Source of the DNA: Agrobacterium tumefaciens
GTDB lineage: Bacteria; Pseudomonadota; Alphaproteobacteria; Rhizobiales; Rhizobiaceae
Assembly (NCBI RefSeq): GCF_000834635.1
Contig: NZ_JXQV01000001.1
Location: 62,001-126,000, forward strand
Direction: 5' to 3'
DNA: 64,000 nt
How positions within the stretch are numbered: the stretch's first letter is position 1; each line of letters starts with the position of its first letter. Positions 38,100 to 48,313 of this stretch are shown piece after piece. A model generated the notes under the pieces. The model was not told the DNA's origin and made no database searches. It saw only the letters and a list, made by a program, of their open reading frames with translations. A program made the translations under genes and the position numbers.

Positions 38100-38759
38100 A
38101 TGATCGCCCTTTTCCTGCGCGACCTGAAACTCTCCATCCGGGCTGGCGGCGGCGCGCTCATCGGCGTGCTGTTTTTCATGACCATCGTCGCCGTCATCCC
38201 ATTCGGGGTCGGCCCGGATCTTAGTCTGCTCTCGCGGATCGGTCCGGCCATCGTGTGGATCGGCGCGCTGCTGGCCGCACTGCTCGGCCTCGACAGGCTG
38301 TTTCAGGCGGAACGCGACGATGGATCGCTCGACCTCATTCTGATGCAGGAAACGCCGCTGGTGCTGACGGTTCTGGTCAAGTGCCTGGCACACTGGACAG
38401 CAACCAGCCTGCCGCTGGTGCTCGCATCGCCTCTGCTGGGCCTGTTCATGAATATGAGCGAAGTTGCTATCGGCGCTGTGATGCTGACCCTTCTGGTGGG
38501 CTCACCGGCGCTCACATTCATCGGCGCCGTCGGCGCGGCGGTGGCCGTGGCGCTTCCGCGTGGGGGGCTTCTGGTGTCCATCCTCGTGCTGCCGTTGGCT
38601 GTTCCCGTGCTGATCTTCGGTGTCAGCGCATCCTATGCGGCGATTCAGGACCCCTCGCCCTTCATGCCACCCTTCCTCATTCTCATTGCAATCACGCTTT
38701 TTTCATCGGTCGTGGGGCCGTTCTTTGCCGCTTTGGCACTGCGCAGTTCCATGGATTGA
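38100..38759 (+). CDS. ccmB: Cytochrome c maturation permease CcmB
   Basis: A 219-residue inner-membrane protein with six helices. The start MIALFLRDLKLSIRAGGG, the loop AERDDGSLDLILMQETPL, and LPLAVPVLIFGVSA near residue 165 are conserved in CcmB. It is the membrane partner of CcmA in the ABC-type complex that acts on haem-loaded CcmE. The start at 38100 is chosen over an ATG six codons upstream because family members begin at this methionine. Confidence 0.95.
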   Translation: MIALFLRDLKLSIRAGGGALIGVLFFMTIVAVIPFGVGPDLSLLSRIGPAIVWIGALLAALLGLDRLFQAERDDGSLDLILMQETPLVLTVLVKCLAHWTATSLPLVLASPLLGLFMNMSEVAIGAVMLTLLVGSPALTFIGAVGAAVAVALPRGGLLVSILVLPLAVPVLIFGVSASYAAIQDPSPFMPPFLILIAITLFSSVVGPFFAALALRSSMD

Positions 38760-38804
38760 TAAGGATCAATTGCCGCAATCCCGGTCTCATTGTAGAAAGA
38801 CGCC

Positions 38805-39575
38805 ATGAGCGATACGAGCCTTGCCATTACCAAGTTTAGCGACCTTGCCAACCCGACGCGGTTTCTGGCATTGGCCGCGCGCATTTTACCATGGCTGGCA
38901 GGGCTTTCCGCCCTCTGTCTGGCCGCTGGCCTCTATATGGCCTTCACGACAGACAGCGATTATCAGCAGGGCAACACGGTGCGCATCATGTATGTCCACG
39001 TGCCAGCCGCCTGGCTTTCCATGATGTGCTATACCGTCATGGCCTTGTCTGCCATCGGCACGCTGGTCTGGCGGCACCCGTTGGCAGATGTCGCCCATAA
39101 ATCCGCAACACCGATTGGTGCTGCCTTCACGCTGATTGCGCTCGTCACCGGCTCTCTGTGGGGAAAACCCATGTGGGGTACTTGGTGGGTGTGGGATGCG
39201 CGGTTGACCTCCGTTTTCATCCTGTTTCTGATGTATCTCGGCCTCATCGCGTTCAATAAGGCCATGGATGATCCATCCAAAGCCGCCCGCGTCAGTGCGG
39301 TTCTCATTCTTGTCGGTTTCGTCAACATACCCATCATCAAGTTTTCGGTGGAATGGTGGAATACGCTGCACCAGCCAGCCAGCGTTCTGCGCCTCAATGG
39401 CCCGGCCATCGCACCGGAGTTTCTGTGGCCGCTGCTGACCATGGCCATTGGTTTCACCCTGCTGTTTTTCACGCTGCACCTTGCTGCCATGCGCAATGAA
39501 ATCTGGCGCAGGCGCGTGTCCGCGCAGCGGCGAATAGCGGCGCGTCTGGCCAGCCGGGAGAAGGCCAAGCCATGA
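38805..39575 (+). CDS. ccmC: Haem handling protein CcmC
   Basis: A 256-residue inner-membrane protein with six helices that presents haem to CcmE. The tryptophan-rich haem-binding loop GTWWVWDARLTSVFILF is near residue 125, and the flanking histidines are in MYVHVPAAWLSM (residue 64) and WWNTLHQPAS (residue 185). It has a 40-residue basic C-terminal tail (WRRRVSAQRRIAARLASREK). Its stop overlaps the ATG of ccmD by 4 bases. Confidence 0.95.
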   Translation: MSDTSLAITKFSDLANPTRFLALAARILPWLAGLSALCLAAGLYMAFTTDSDYQQGNTVRIMYVHVPAAWLSMMCYTVMALSAIGTLVWRHPLADVAHKSATPIGAAFTLIALVTGSLWGKPMWGTWWVWDARLTSVFILFLMYLGLIAFNKAMDDPSKAARVSAVLILVGFVNIPIIKFSVEWWNTLHQPASVLRLNGPAIAPEFLWPLLTMAIGFTLLFFTLHLAAMRNEIWRRRVSAQRRIAARLASREKAKP

Positions 39576-39748
39576 GCCACGCATTTTATATCGGCATGTC
39601 CTATGGTTTGACCGGGCTCATCGTCACCGTCCTGATCGGATGGATTTTCCTGGATGGCCGCGCCCGCAAACGCGAAATGGCGCAGCTTGAAGCCTCCGGC
39701 ATCCGCCGCCGGGCGCGCCCGGCCAAGGTGGAGCAACCAGCACCATGA
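39572..39748 (+). CDS. ccmD: Haem exporter protein CcmD
   Basis: A 58-residue single-pass membrane protein. It starts MSHAFYIGMSYGLTGLIVTVLIGWIF-like, with one helix of about 20 residues, and has a basic tail (RRRARPAKVEQP). CcmD stabilises the CcmABC complex and helps release holo-CcmE. Both ends overlap neighbours by 4 bases (ATGA), so ccmC, ccmD and ccmG are translationally coupled. Its small size makes it easy to miss by automated calling. Confidence 0.9.
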   Translation: MSHAFYIGMSYGLTGLIVTVLIGWIFLDGRARKREMAQLEASGIRRRARPAKVEQPAP

Positions 39749-40347
39749 CGAAGGAAACGCAAGCCGCTCCAGCATCTTCGGGCAAGAAGGCGCGCTATAT
39801 TCTGGCGCTGCTGCCCCTCTTAGCCTTTGCAGGCTTTGCGGCCATTGCCGCCAAGATGCTCTATGAGCAGGATGTGAACGGTCTCGATGTTAGCGCCATT
39901 CCCTCGGCACTGATCAACACGAAAGCGCCGTCCTTGTCCTTGCCGCCGCTGGAAGGTGCCAATGTCCCGGCGCTCACCGATGCTGCCATCAAGAACAAAC
40001 TCACCCTCGTCAACGTCTTTGCCTCCTGGTGCGTGCCATGCAGGCAGGAACATCCGATGCTGAAAGAACTGGCTAAGGATGAGCGCCTGAATGTGGTTGG
40101 CATCAACTACAAGGACAAATCAGACAATGCCATCCGGTTTCTGGGCGAACTCGGAAACCCCTATGCCGCCATTGGCATCGATCCGAACGGCAAGGCAGCC
40201 ATAGATTGGGGTGTCTACGGCATTCCCGAAACCTATCTGGTCGATCAGGCAGGCACCATCGTCTACAAGAAGGTCGGCCCCATCGATGTCGCGACCTATG
40301 AGCGCGAGATCATTCCAGCCATCGAAAAGGCTGCCGCTGGAAACTGA
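39745..40347 (+). CDS. ccmG: Thiol:disulfide interchange protein CcmG/DsbE
   Basis: A 200-residue thioredoxin-like protein anchored by an N-terminal helix (ARYILALLPLLAFAGFAAIAAKML) with its domain in the periplasm. The active site is ASWCVPCRQEHPM near residue 95 and the cis-proline loop is YGIPETYLVD near 160. It keeps the apocytochrome c CxxCH cysteines reduced for haem attachment. It is the last gene of the ccm operon, overlapping ccmD by 4 bases. CcmE, CcmF and CcmH are not in the window. Confidence 0.95.
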   Translation: MTKETQAAPASSGKKARYILALLPLLAFAGFAAIAAKMLYEQDVNGLDVSAIPSALINTKAPSLSLPPLEGANVPALTDAAIKNKLTLVNVFASWCVPCRQEHPMLKELAKDERLNVVGINYKDKSDNAIRFLGELGNPYAAIGIDPNGKAAIDWGVYGIPETYLVDQAGTIVYKKVGPIDVATYEREIIPAIEKAAAGN

Positions 40348-40351
40348 GCGA

Positions 40352-40948
40352 TCAGCCAGCTGGCAGCGCGTTCTGCCATTCCTTGATGGCATCGATGGGC
40401 GTAACCAGCATCAGCACATTCAAGGTGAGGTTATCGCGGATGAGCCAGCCGGTGAATATCTCGAAGACGACGGCTACAAGAATGGTCAGCCACACCGGCA
40501 CGCGCATCGCAAAGAAGAAGCCAAGCACCATGAAGACGGTATCCATGGCCGAGTTCAAGATGCTGTCGCCGCTATAACCCAGCGCCATCGTCGCGGTACG
40601 GTAGCGATCAATGATGATGGGGGAGTTTTCCAGAAGCTCCCACGCAGCCTCGATCAGCACCGCGAAGGAAAGCCGCATGGATATCGCCTGCTTGCGAAAC
40701 AGAAGCCACGCCAGCCCATAAAACAGGAAGCCGTGGATGATATGCGACGGCGTGTACCAGTCAGCCAGATGCTGGGAATTGCCGGGCGTGTTCACACCGG
40801 GCTCAAACAGCTTCACATAGCCGCATTCGCAAATGGGCAAACGCCCCATGACGTAGAGAATGACGATCTGCAGAACCAGGATAGCGGCAGCAACACCAAA
40901 CCAGATATGGGCGGAGGAACGGGCCCCATGCATCGGCGCAGATGTCAT
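40352..40948 (-). CDS. DUF2585 family membrane protein
   Basis: A 198-residue protein with four or five membrane helices, of the alphaproteobacterial DUF2585 (UPF0314) family. Conserved features include [13 protein letters not shown] near residue 38, with closely spaced cysteines, [15 protein letters not shown], and [20 protein letters not shown], which holds several invariant charged residues. The function is unknown. It overlaps yciB by 4 bases and so is translationally coupled to it, the last gene of the dapF-mtaB-ftsY-yciB run. Its stop lies 4 bases from the convergent ccmG stop. Confidence 0.8.
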   Translation of the reverse strand: MTSAPMHGARSSAHIWFGVAAAILVLQIVILYVMGRLPICECGYVKLFEPGVNTPGNSQHLADWYTPSHIIHGFLFYGLAWLLFRKQAISMRLSFAVLIEAAWELLENSPIIIDRYRTATMALGYSGDSILNSAMDTVFMVLGFFFAMRVPVWLTILVAVVFEIFTGWLIRDNLTLNVLMLVTPIDAIKEWQNALPAG

Positions 40949-41595
40949 TTCTTATCCTTCATCAACGGCTCAAGCGAGTGACGCATGATGAGCGGCATTT
41001 GTGCCATGGTGAAGAGAATGGTGATCGGCATCGTGCCCCACACCTTGAACGCCACCCATGTATCGGTAGAAAATCCGCGCCACACGACTTCATTCAGCAC
41101 CGCGAGAAACAGAAAAAAGAAGCCCCAGCGGAATGTCAGCTTGCGCCAGCCCTCGTCATTCAGCTTGAAGGCCGAATTGAACACATAGCCCAGCAACGAC
41201 TGGCCAAACAGCAGGCCGCCCAGCAGGATAACCCCAAACAGCGCGTTGACGATGGTCGGCTTCATCTTGATGAACGTGTCGTTTTGCAGATAGAGCGTCA
41301 GCGCACCGAAAACGAGCACGACAATGCCTGAGATCAGCGGCATCATCGGCAAGGTGCGGGTCAATATCCATGAAGCGGTCAGCGCCACAGCCGTCGCGAT
41401 CATGAAAAGCCCGGTTGCGATGAAGATCGGGCCACCGAACTCTGTCAGCACGGGAAATGTCTTTGCCAGCCATTCACCACGGGAATTGGCAAAGAAGAAC
41501 ACGACCAGTGGCCCAAGCTCCAGAACGAACTTCAAAAGCGGGCTGATCTCACGGACCATTTTTTCGCTTTCGCGCTGATTGCTTTCCACGTCCAT
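40945..41595 (-). CDS. yciB: Septation protein A / YciB
   Basis: A 216-residue inner-membrane protein with five or six helices: [23 protein letters not shown] at the start, then [19 protein letters not shown], and the conserved [12 protein letters not shown] and [21 protein letters not shown]. YciB is linked to cell-envelope synthesis and to spread of septation in Shigella. Two starts are possible; the second ATG at 41595 has ggag at 7 bases, while the first overlaps it closely. It begins essentially at the stop of ftsY. Confidence 0.92.
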   Translation of the reverse strand: MDVESNQRESEKMVREISPLLKFVLELGPLVVFFFANSRGEWLAKTFPVLTEFGGPIFIATGLFMIATAVALTASWILTRTLPMMPLISGIVVLVFGALTLYLQNDTFIKMKPTIVNALFGVILLGGLLFGQSLLGYVFNSAFKLNDEGWRKLTFRWGFFFLFLAVLNEVVWRGFSTDTWVAFKVWGTMPITILFTMAQMPLIMRHSLEPLMKDKK

Positions 41596-41597
41596 CG

Positions 41598-43046
41598 TCA
41601 TACTCCCGCAATCGCCTTGGCGAAATCTTCTGCCTCGAATGGCTCCAGATCATCGACACCTTCGCCAACGCCGATGAAATACACCGGCAATTTATGCTTG
41701 GCTGCGATGGCGACGAGGATACCGCCGCGCGCCGTGCCATCCAATTTTGTCATAATCAGGCCGGACACACCCGCCACATTGCGGAAAATCTCCACCTGGT
41801 TCAGCGCATTCTGTCCGGTCGTCGCGTCCAGCGTCTGCAAAACCGTGTGCGGCGCGTCAGGATCGAGCTTGCCAAGAACGCGCACGATCTTTTCCAGCTC
41901 ATCCATCAGTTCGGTCTTGTTCTGCAAGCGCCCGGCCGTATCGATGATCAGCACGTCGCATTTCTTCGCTCGTGCCTGCTCAAAGGCATCATAGGCAAGA
42001 CCGGCCGCATCCGCACCCAGCTTGGTGCCGATGAACTCGGATCCGGTGCGATCCGCCCAGATCTTCAGCTGCTCGATGGCCGCTGCGCGGAACGTGTCAC
42101 CCGCCGCCAGCATGACCTTCAGGCCGGAGCCCGACAGCTTGGCCGCCAGCTTGCCGATGGTTGTTGTCTTGCCAGTACCATTCACGCCAACCACGAGGAT
42201 GACATGCGGCTTGTGCGAAAGATCAAGCTCCAGCGGCTTGGCGACCGGTGTCAGAACCTTGGTAATTTCGCCCGCCATGATGCGGGCCACATCTTCGCCG
42301 CTGACATCCTTGCCGTAACGTTCAGAAGACAAGGCACCGGTGATGCGCATGGCCGTTTCCAGACCAAGATCGGACTGGATCAACAGGTCTTCCAGCTCAT
42401 CCAGCGTGTCTTCATCCAGCTTCCGCTTGGTGAAAAGAGCCGAAATCTGGCTGGTGAGCTGCATGGATGTGCGAGACAGGCCAGCGCGCAGGCGCTGGAA
42501 CCACGACAGTTTCTGCTCCGGCTCAGCTTCGACAGGCTCGACGCGCGCGCTTGGCAAGGCAAAGCCCTTGGGCAGAACGGGTGAAGCCGAGGTTTCGCTC
42601 GTCTCTGTGGCCGTTACCGCTTCTGCTTCGTCCAGCAGAGCATCCATGGCCAAAGTGTCGAGTGGAGCGTCCGGATCAGCCAGTTCCTGCATTTCCGTTA
42701 CGGGCAGCTCTTCAGCCTCGGCTTCGGCCTGCAGGAGAGACAGGGGCACCATGCCCATATCGCCAACCCGTTCAGGGCCGGGCAAAAGCGGTGCATCGTC
42801 TTCTTCGTCTTGTTCGGCTTTCCCGTCGGCGCTCACATCATCAGAGGCAGGCCCGCCAGCTGTCTCCATCTCAAGGGAGGAAACCGGATCGTCGGCCACG
42901 GGCGCATGCGCCTCTGCTTCGATCAGGACATCTTCGAACGACGCATTCTCATTGGCCTTTTCAACCGCGACATCGGCGTCCTGCCTGTCCGTGTCGGCCT
43001 TGTCCTTGCCAAAGGAGAAGACTTTTTTGATGAAGCCGAGGGCCAT
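41598..43046 (-). CDS. ftsY: Signal recognition particle receptor FtsY
   Basis: A 482-residue SRP GTPase that docks ribosome-SRP complexes at the membrane. An acidic, low-complexity A domain occupies about residues 1-165 (many Glu, Asp, Ala). The NG domain follows: four-helix N domain from [13 protein letters not shown]1 [15 protein letters not shown] near 285, G3 DTAGRL near 367, and [10 protein letters not shown] near 428. The G domain closes with [12 protein letters not shown]. Its partner ffh is 4 kb away on the other strand. Coupled to yciB by abutting stop and start. Confidence 0.97.
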   Translation of the reverse strand: MALGFIKKVFSFGKDKADTDRQDADVAVEKANENASFEDVLIEAEAHAPVADDPVSSLEMETAGGPASDDVSADGKAEQDEEDDAPLLPGPERVGDMGMVPLSLLQAEAEAEELPVTEMQELADPDAPLDTLAMDALLDEAEAVTATETSETSASPVLPKGFALPSARVEPVEAEPEQKLSWFQRLRAGLSRTSMQLTSQISALFTKRKLDEDTLDELEDLLIQSDLGLETAMRITGALSSERYGKDVSGEDVARIMAGEITKVLTPVAKPLELDLSHKPHVILVVGVNGTGKTTTIGKLAAKLSGSGLKVMLAAGDTFRAAAIEQLKIWADRTGSEFIGTKLGADAAGLAYDAFEQARAKKCDVLIIDTAGRLQNKTELMDELEKIVRVLGKLDPDAPHTVLQTLDATTGQNALNQVEIFRNVAGVSGLIMTKLDGTARGGILVAIAAKHKLPVYFIGVGEGVDDLEPFEAEDFAKAIAGV

Positions 43047-43066
43047 ATGTGTTCCGTATCTTTACG

Positions 43067-44341
43067 TCAGGCGGCCTGTGCGGCCAGACATTGCATATCC
43101 AGGTGTTTTCCGTTGTGACCGGTAATCAGCACCTGCGCAAGTGTGCGGGGCTCAAGTCCGGGTGCGGCAACGAGCGTGAAATTGTCCGTATGGGCAAAGC
43201 CGTTGTTTTCAACAAGAATGGTTTGCTGCGTTCCCACCATGCGCTGAAGATGCGCCTGGCGCAAATGCTCGCCGCGTTCGCGGAGCCGCGCCGCGCGCTG
43301 CTTGATCAAGCCACGGTCGAGCTGCGGCATGCGCGCGGCAGGCGTGCCGGGACGCGGGCTATAGGGAAAAACATGCAGATTGGAAATGCCGCATTCTTCC
43401 GCAAGGGTCGCCGCATTTTCAAACATCTCTTCGGTTTCGGTCGGAAAACCGGCGATCATATCTGCGCCGAACGCGATATCAGGCCGCAGCGCTCTGACAT
43501 CCTCACAGAAGCGAATGGCATCCGCGCGCATATGCCGACGCTTCATGCGCTTCAAGATCATGTCATCGCCATGCTGAAGCGAAAGATGCAGATGCGGCAT
43601 GAAGCGCGGTTCATCTGCAATCAGATCCAGCAGATGCCTGTCAGCCTCGATACTGTCGATGGAAGAGAGCCGCAGGCGCAGAATCTCCGGCACCTGCTTC
43701 AGCAGCGTCTTTGCCAGATAACCAAGCGTCGGCTCTCCCGGCAGGTCGGCACCGTAGCTGGTGGCATCCACGCCGGTCAGCACGATTTCGCAATAACCGT
43801 TTTCGGTCAGCTTGCGGGCCTGCTCCACCACGGCACCCATCGGCACGGAGCGCGAATTGCCGCGACCATAGGGAATGATGCAGAAGGTGCAGCGGTGGTC
43901 GCAGCCATTCTGGACCTGAATGAAGGCGCGCACATGCCCGTCAATATGCTTGATCATCTGCGGCGCGGTGGCCTTGATGCTCATGATATCGTTGACGCGC
44001 AGCTTTTCTTCCGCCGAAACGCCGAAATCCGGCAAAGCACGGTAGGACACGCTTTTCAGCTTCTCCTCATTGCCCAAGACAGCATCGACTTCCGGCATAT
44101 CGGCAAAGGTCTGCTTTTCCGTCTGCGCCGCACAGCCCGTCACGATGATGCGCGCATGGGGATTTTCGCGGCGGGCGCGGCGGATGGCTGAGCGGGCCTG
44201 GCGCACCGCTTCGCCTGTAACCGCACAGGTATTGACCAGCACGGCATTGTTCAGCCCTGCCTTCTCCGCCTCGGCCCGCATGACCTCGGACTCGTAGGTA
44301 TTGAGGCGACAGCCAAAGGTTATGACGTCAACGCCACTCAT
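43067..44341 (-). CDS. mtaB: tRNA t6A37 methylthiotransferase MtaB
   Basis: A 424-residue radical-SAM methylthiotransferase that turns t6A into ms2t6A at position 37 of ANN-decoding tRNAs. The N-terminal UPF0004 domain has [20 protein letters not shown] and TGCAAQ, holding one cluster. The radical-SAM triad is [19 protein letters not shown] near residue 150. A short C-terminal TRAM-like tail closes the protein. It overlaps the stop of dapF by 4 bases (ATGA). MiaB differs in the spacing and sequence around these motifs. Confidence 0.92.
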   Translation of the reverse strand: MSGVDVITFGCRLNTYESEVMRAEAEKAGLNNAVLVNTCAVTGEAVRQARSAIRRARRENPHARIIVTGCAAQTEKQTFADMPEVDAVLGNEEKLKSVSYRALPDFGVSAEEKLRVNDIMSIKATAPQMIKHIDGHVRAFIQVQNGCDHRCTFCIIPYGRGNSRSVPMGAVVEQARKLTENGYCEIVLTGVDATSYGADLPGEPTLGYLAKTLLKQVPEILRLRLSSIDSIEADRHLLDLIADEPRFMPHLHLSLQHGDDMILKRMKRRHMRADAIRFCEDVRALRPDIAFGADMIAGFPTETEEMFENAATLAEECGISNLHVFPYSPRPGTPAARMPQLDRGLIKQRAARLRERGEHLRQAHLQRMVGTQQTILVENNGFAHTDNFTLVAAPGLEPRTLAQVLITGHNGKHLDMQCLAAQAA

Positions 44342-45240
44342 AAAGCAGCAGTTTCCTGCGCTGCCTCACGCTGCCAGGCACCGGTCACGGGATCGACCTG
44401 CCCTGCCCATTCCCATTCCGCAGGGCCAGTCATAATGACGTGATTGTCCGCCCGCCACTCGATTTTCAAGGGAATGCGAACAGGGCTTGAGGTAACATCG
44501 ATCTCGACAAGGCGGCCGGTGCGACCCGTGCGGGCAGCAGAAACGGCAGCGGCACAGGCGGCAGACCCACAGGCTAGCGTCAGACCCGCACCACGTTCGA
44601 ATGTGCGCGTGCGCAGGGCACTGTCAGAGATGACCTGCGCTAGCGTGATATTGGCCTTTTCCGGGAACATGGGGTGGTTTTCCAGAAGCGGCCCGAAGCG
44701 TTCCAGATCGAACTCCATCGGATCGCGGTCCACCCAGAAGATTGCATGCGGATTGCCCATGGACATGACCGCAGGTGAGTGAAGCATGGGATTATCAATG
44801 GGCCCGATCTGAAGCTCGATGCGGCTGGTATCGTGGAACTCTTCAGAAAGCGGGATTTCGTTCCAGCCAAAGCGTGGCAGCCCCATATCGACGGAGATCA
44901 TGCCGTTATCATGTTCGGACGCGTTCAGAATTCCCGCAACAGTCTGGAAGGTGAAGCTTTTCTTGCCCGTCTCAGACGCCAGCGCCTGCACGACGCAGCG
45001 CGTGCCGTTGCCACAGGCCTGCGCCTTGGTGCCATCGCAATTCAGAATGTCGATATAGGCGTCCGTGCCGTTCGCGCGTGGATCGTGGATCGCCATGATC
45101 TGATCGAAGGCCGTGTCGGCATCGCCATTCAGCGCAATCGCGGCGTCGGGCGTGACCATATCCTTGCGGCCGCGCATATCAATGACGAGGATCTTGTTGC
45201 CAAGCCCATTCATTTTCGCAAATTCGACCCTGTTCGACAT
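44338..45240 (-). CDS. dapF: Diaminopimelate epimerase
   Basis: A 300-residue, cofactor-free racemase that converts LL- to meso-diaminopimelate for lysine and peptidoglycan. The two catalytic cysteines are in [12 protein letters not shown] near residue 76 and [12 protein letters not shown] near 224, the mirror-image halves of the fold. [18 protein letters not shown] opens the protein. First gene of a five-gene minus-strand run with mtaB, ftsY, yciB and DUF2585. Confidence 0.96.
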   Translation of the reverse strand: MSNRVEFAKMNGLGNKILVIDMRGRKDMVTPDAAIALNGDADTAFDQIMAIHDPRANGTDAYIDILNCDGTKAQACGNGTRCVVQALASETGKKSFTFQTVAGILNASEHDNGMISVDMGLPRFGWNEIPLSEEFHDTSRIELQIGPIDNPMLHSPAVMSMGNPHAIFWVDRDPMEFDLERFGPLLENHPMFPEKANITLAQVISDSALRTRTFERGAGLTLACGSAACAAAVSAARTGRTGRLVEIDVTSSPVRIPLKIEWRADNHVIMTGPAEWEWAGQVDPVTGAWQREAAQETAAL

Positions 45241-45344
45241 GTTCCTGACCCGTTTGAGATATGCGCAAGCTAGATTGCCCCGTTTTTCTCTATATGGCGG
45301 AAATGCTTGCGCATTACCAGTGTCAGGTCACCATGGCATTGCCA

Positions 45345-46415
45345 TCACGCAGCGGGAACGTCGAAGACTTCGCTGGGGCGCATGGGCCGGAAGCGCTCTT
45401 CGGGCACGTTGTGTTGGCTGAGTGCTGCCTTCAGCGCAATCAACGGCGCATCGATGGCTTCGTCAGTCAGTTGAACCGTGCCCCAATGGTGGCCGCAGGC
45501 ATAGGCAGCACCACAGATCTTCATGCCCTCAACGGCTTCCGTCGGGTTCTGATGCTGGCCCTTCATGAACCAGCGCGGCTCATAGGCACCAAAAGGCAGG
45601 TTGGCGAGACGAAAGCCCCCATGTTTCTTGGCGGCCGCATGGTAATTCAGGCCCCGGTGAAATCCGGTATCGCCGATGTGGTAGATTTTGCCCCCGGGCG
45701 TTTCCAGAACAAAGGCCGCCCACAGCGCCATGCGCCGATCATTCAACCCACGCGCCGACCAGTGATGGCACGGCTCGAAATGGATTTTGACGTCGGGCGC
45801 AACCGCCAGCACATCGCCCCAATCGCCCGTCGAAATCTTCGCAGCCTCGACCCGGGTGCGGATGACAATGTCATTGCCAAGCGGCGTGATGAAGTGGGCT
45901 TTGTGGTGAATGTGAAGTTGCTGCAGCGTTTCCAGATCGAGATGATCATAATGATTATGCGTGATCAGCACGAGATCGATGGGCGGCAAGTCTGCAAATT
46001 GCACGCCGGGCGGATTGACGCGCTTCGGCCCGACAAAGCTGAAGGGGCTGGTCCGCTCCGACCAGACCGGATCAATGAGAATATTCAGCCCCGCTGTCTG
46101 GATGAGAAAGGAGGCGTGGCCGATGAAGGTGACGCGCATGTCTTTGCCATTCACGCGCTCATCGGGCTTCACGAAGGGAAACGGGCTCGGATAGGCTTCC
46201 GGCCACGTCGCCTTTTGCCCATCGAAGCGCCATTTCATCAGATCGACAAATCCATTCGGCGTCTCTCCACCGGGATTGAAAAACCGTGCGCCATCGAAAT
46301 GGTCCGAAAGCGGGCCTTTATAATAGGCGCTTGCGCTGGACTGGCGCGCATAAAGACCACCACCCGCCAGAAGCGCGCCGAGCAAAGAGAGTTTGAAAAA
46401 TTTGCGTCTGTTCAT
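45345..46415 (-). CDS. Exported metallo-beta-lactamase-fold hydrolase, NAPE-PLD/UlaG-like
   Basis: A 356-residue zinc hydrolase. An N-terminal twin-arginine-like signal (NRRKFFKLSLLGALLAGGG) suggests export by Tat. The core contains FIGHASFLIQTAGLNILIDPVWSER, the metal motif LVLITHNHYDHLD near residue 125, and later HIGDTGFHRGL and the terminal ACGHHWGT. This arrangement is found in proteins related to N-acyl phosphatidylethanolamine phospholipase D. A phospholipid or acyl-amide substrate is plausible but unproven. It lies alone between dapF and the ffh upstream region. Confidence 0.82.
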   Translation of the reverse strand: MNRRKFFKLSLLGALLAGGGLYARQSSASAYYKGPLSDHFDGARFFNPGGETPNGFVDLMKWRFDGQKATWPEAYPSPFPFVKPDERVNGKDMRVTFIGHASFLIQTAGLNILIDPVWSERTSPFSFVGPKRVNPPGVQFADLPPIDLVLITHNHYDHLDLETLQQLHIHHKAHFITPLGNDIVIRTRVEAAKISTGDWGDVLAVAPDVKIHFEPCHHWSARGLNDRRMALWAAFVLETPGGKIYHIGDTGFHRGLNYHAAAKKHGGFRLANLPFGAYEPRWFMKGQHQNPTEAVEGMKICGAAYACGHHWGTVQLTDEAIDAPLIALKAALSQHNVPEERFRPMRPSEVFDVPAA

Positions 46416-46736
46416 GATAAATCTATAGGTGCAGCCCGAGACCTCTTCAAGCAGGCAGATGCCCGGTTACGGTAATTTGAGATGGCGCGACGCCCACCTC
46501 TGCGCCAAAAATCCCAGGCCGCCTTGACTCCGTAAGCCTTTTCCTGTTAACCCGCGCCAATCAGCTGGCAGTTTCATGACCGCAGCCGCCGACCGGGACC
46601 CGCAAGGTATAGACGATCCCGGAGGCAAACATCCGACAGCGCGATGCGCCCTCGGGTGCTTTTTGGCTATGCATCTTGTTTTTGACAGCAAAAGCACCGA
46701 CGTTTCGGTTACCCCGGAACGAAGAAGGATGACGCA
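46416..46736. other. 321-base region upstream of ffh
   Basis: No protein-like frame was seen. It holds the divergent promoters of the hydrolase and ffh. A 9-bp inverted repeat (ggtgctttt at 46655-46663 and aaaagcacc at 46690-46698) with a 26-base gap surrounds a TTGTTTTTGACAG stretch just ahead of ffh. SRP RNA was looked for here because of ffh and was not recognised. Confidence 0.4.
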
Positions 46737-48305
46737 ATGTTTGAAAACCTCCAGGACCGCCTTGGCTCCATTCTGAATGGACTGACCGGCCGTGGCGCGC
46801 TTTCGGAAGCCGATGTAACGGCTGCCCTGCGCGAGGTTCGCCGTGCGCTTCTGGAAGCGGACGTCGCGCTCGAAGTCGTGCGCTCGTTCACCGACAAGGT
46901 GCGTGAAAAAGCCGTCGGCGCGTCAGTCCTCAAAGCCATCAAGCCCGGCCAGATGGTCGTCAAGATCGTCCATGACGAGCTTGTCGAAATGCTGGGTTCC
47001 GAAGGCGTGGCGATCGATCTCCATGCAGCCGCCCCCGTCGTTATCATGATGGTGGGTCTGCAGGGCTCTGGTAAGACGACCACAACAGGCAAGATTGCAA
47101 AGCGCCTGACGGACCGTGACAAGAAGAAGGTGCTGATGGCATCTCTCGACACGCGTCGTCCGGCAGCTCAGGAACAGTTGCGCCAGCTCGGCGTTCAGAC
47201 CGGCGTCGATACGCTGCCGATCATTGCTGGACAATCGCCAACCGATATTGCTTCGCGCGCCGTACAGGCTGCCAAGCTCGGCGGCCATGATGTCGTGATC
47301 CTCGATACTGCCGGTCGTACCCACATCGACGAGCCGTTGATGATGGAAATGGCCGACATCAAGAAGAAGGCCAAGCCGCACGAAATCCTGCTGGTGGCCG
47401 ATAGCCTGACCGGTCAGGACGCCGTCAATCTGGCGCGTAACTTCGATGAGCGCGTTGGTATTACCGGCCTCGTTCTGACCCGTATGGATGGCGATGGTCG
47501 CGGTGGCGCGGCCCTCTCGATGCGTGCCGTCACCGGCAAGCCGATCAAGCTAATCGGTACCGGCGAGCGCATGGGCGAGCTGGAAGAGTTTCATCCCCGC
47601 CGTATCGCCGACCGTATTCTCGGCATGGGCGACATCGTTTCGCTGGTTGAAAAGGCTGCTGAAAACATCGATGCGGAAAAAGCCGCAGCGATGGCCAAGA
47701 AGATGCAGTCGGGCAAGTTCGATCTGAACGATCTGGCTGACCAGCTTGGCCAGATGAAGAAAATGGGCGGCATGGGCGGCATCATGGGTCTGATGCCCGG
47801 CATGGCCGGCATGAAGGACAAGATGGCGGCGTCGGGCCTCAACGACAAAATGTTCGATCGCCAGATCGCCATCATCTCGTCCATGACCAAGGCCGAGCGT
47901 GCCAACCCTGATTTGCTCAAGCACAGCCGCAAGAAGCGCATTGCTGCCGGTTCCGGCACCGACGCTGCTGAAATCAACAAGCTGCTCAAGATGCATCGCG
48001 GCATGGCCGACATGATGAAAGCCATGGGCGGCAAGGGCAAGGGCGGCATCATGAAGCAGATGATGGGCGGCCTTGCGGGCAAGATGGGTCTGGGCGGCGG
48101 AATGGGCGGCATGCCTGATCTGGCCAATATGGACCCCAAGCAGCTCGAAGCGCTTCAAAAACAGGCCGAGGCCGCAGGTCTCGGCAAGCCGGGTGGCATG
48201 CCACCGGGTCTGGGCGGAATGCCTGGTCTTCCCGGTCTCGGTGGACCGAAGCTGCCGGGCCTCGGCGGTCTTCCGGGTCTTCCCGGTTTCGGCAAGAAGA
48301 AGTGA
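46737..48305 (+). CDS. ffh: Signal recognition particle protein Ffh
   Basis: A 522-residue SRP54 protein that binds signal peptides and 4.5S RNA. NG domain: G1 GLQGSGKTTTTGKIA near residue 105, G3 DTAGRTH near 190, G4 TRMDGDGRGG near 247. The M domain (from about residue 325) is Met-rich with the RNA-binding SGxG segment AAGSGTDAAEINKLLK near 405. The last 90 residues are an extension of Gly, Met, Leu and Pro (GLGGMPGLPGLGG repeats) ending FGKKK. It starts the ffh-chorismate mutase-rpsP-rimM-trmD plus-strand cluster. Confidence 0.97.
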   Translation: MFENLQDRLGSILNGLTGRGALSEADVTAALREVRRALLEADVALEVVRSFTDKVREKAVGASVLKAIKPGQMVVKIVHDELVEMLGSEGVAIDLHAAAPVVIMMVGLQGSGKTTTTGKIAKRLTDRDKKKVLMASLDTRRPAAQEQLRQLGVQTGVDTLPIIAGQSPTDIASRAVQAAKLGGHDVVILDTAGRTHIDEPLMMEMADIKKKAKPHEILLVADSLTGQDAVNLARNFDERVGITGLVLTRMDGDGRGGAALSMRAVTGKPIKLIGTGERMGELEEFHPRRIADRILGMGDIVSLVEKAAENIDAEKAAAMAKKMQSGKFDLNDLADQLGQMKKMGGMGGIMGLMPGMAGMKDKMAASGLNDKMFDRQIAIISSMTKAERANPDLLKHSRKKRIAAGSGTDAAEINKLLKMHRGMADMMKAMGGKGKGGIMKQMMGGLAGKMGLGGGMGGMPDLANMDPKQLEALQKQAEAAGLGKPGGMPPGLGGMPGLPGLGGPKLPGLGGLPGLPGFGKKK

Positions 48306-48313
48306 GAGCAGCG

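Noticed and set aside
46416-46736. SRP RNA or another stable RNA beside ffh
   Set aside because: No GGAA-tetraloop hairpin with the SRP Alu-less domain IV core was found in this interval.
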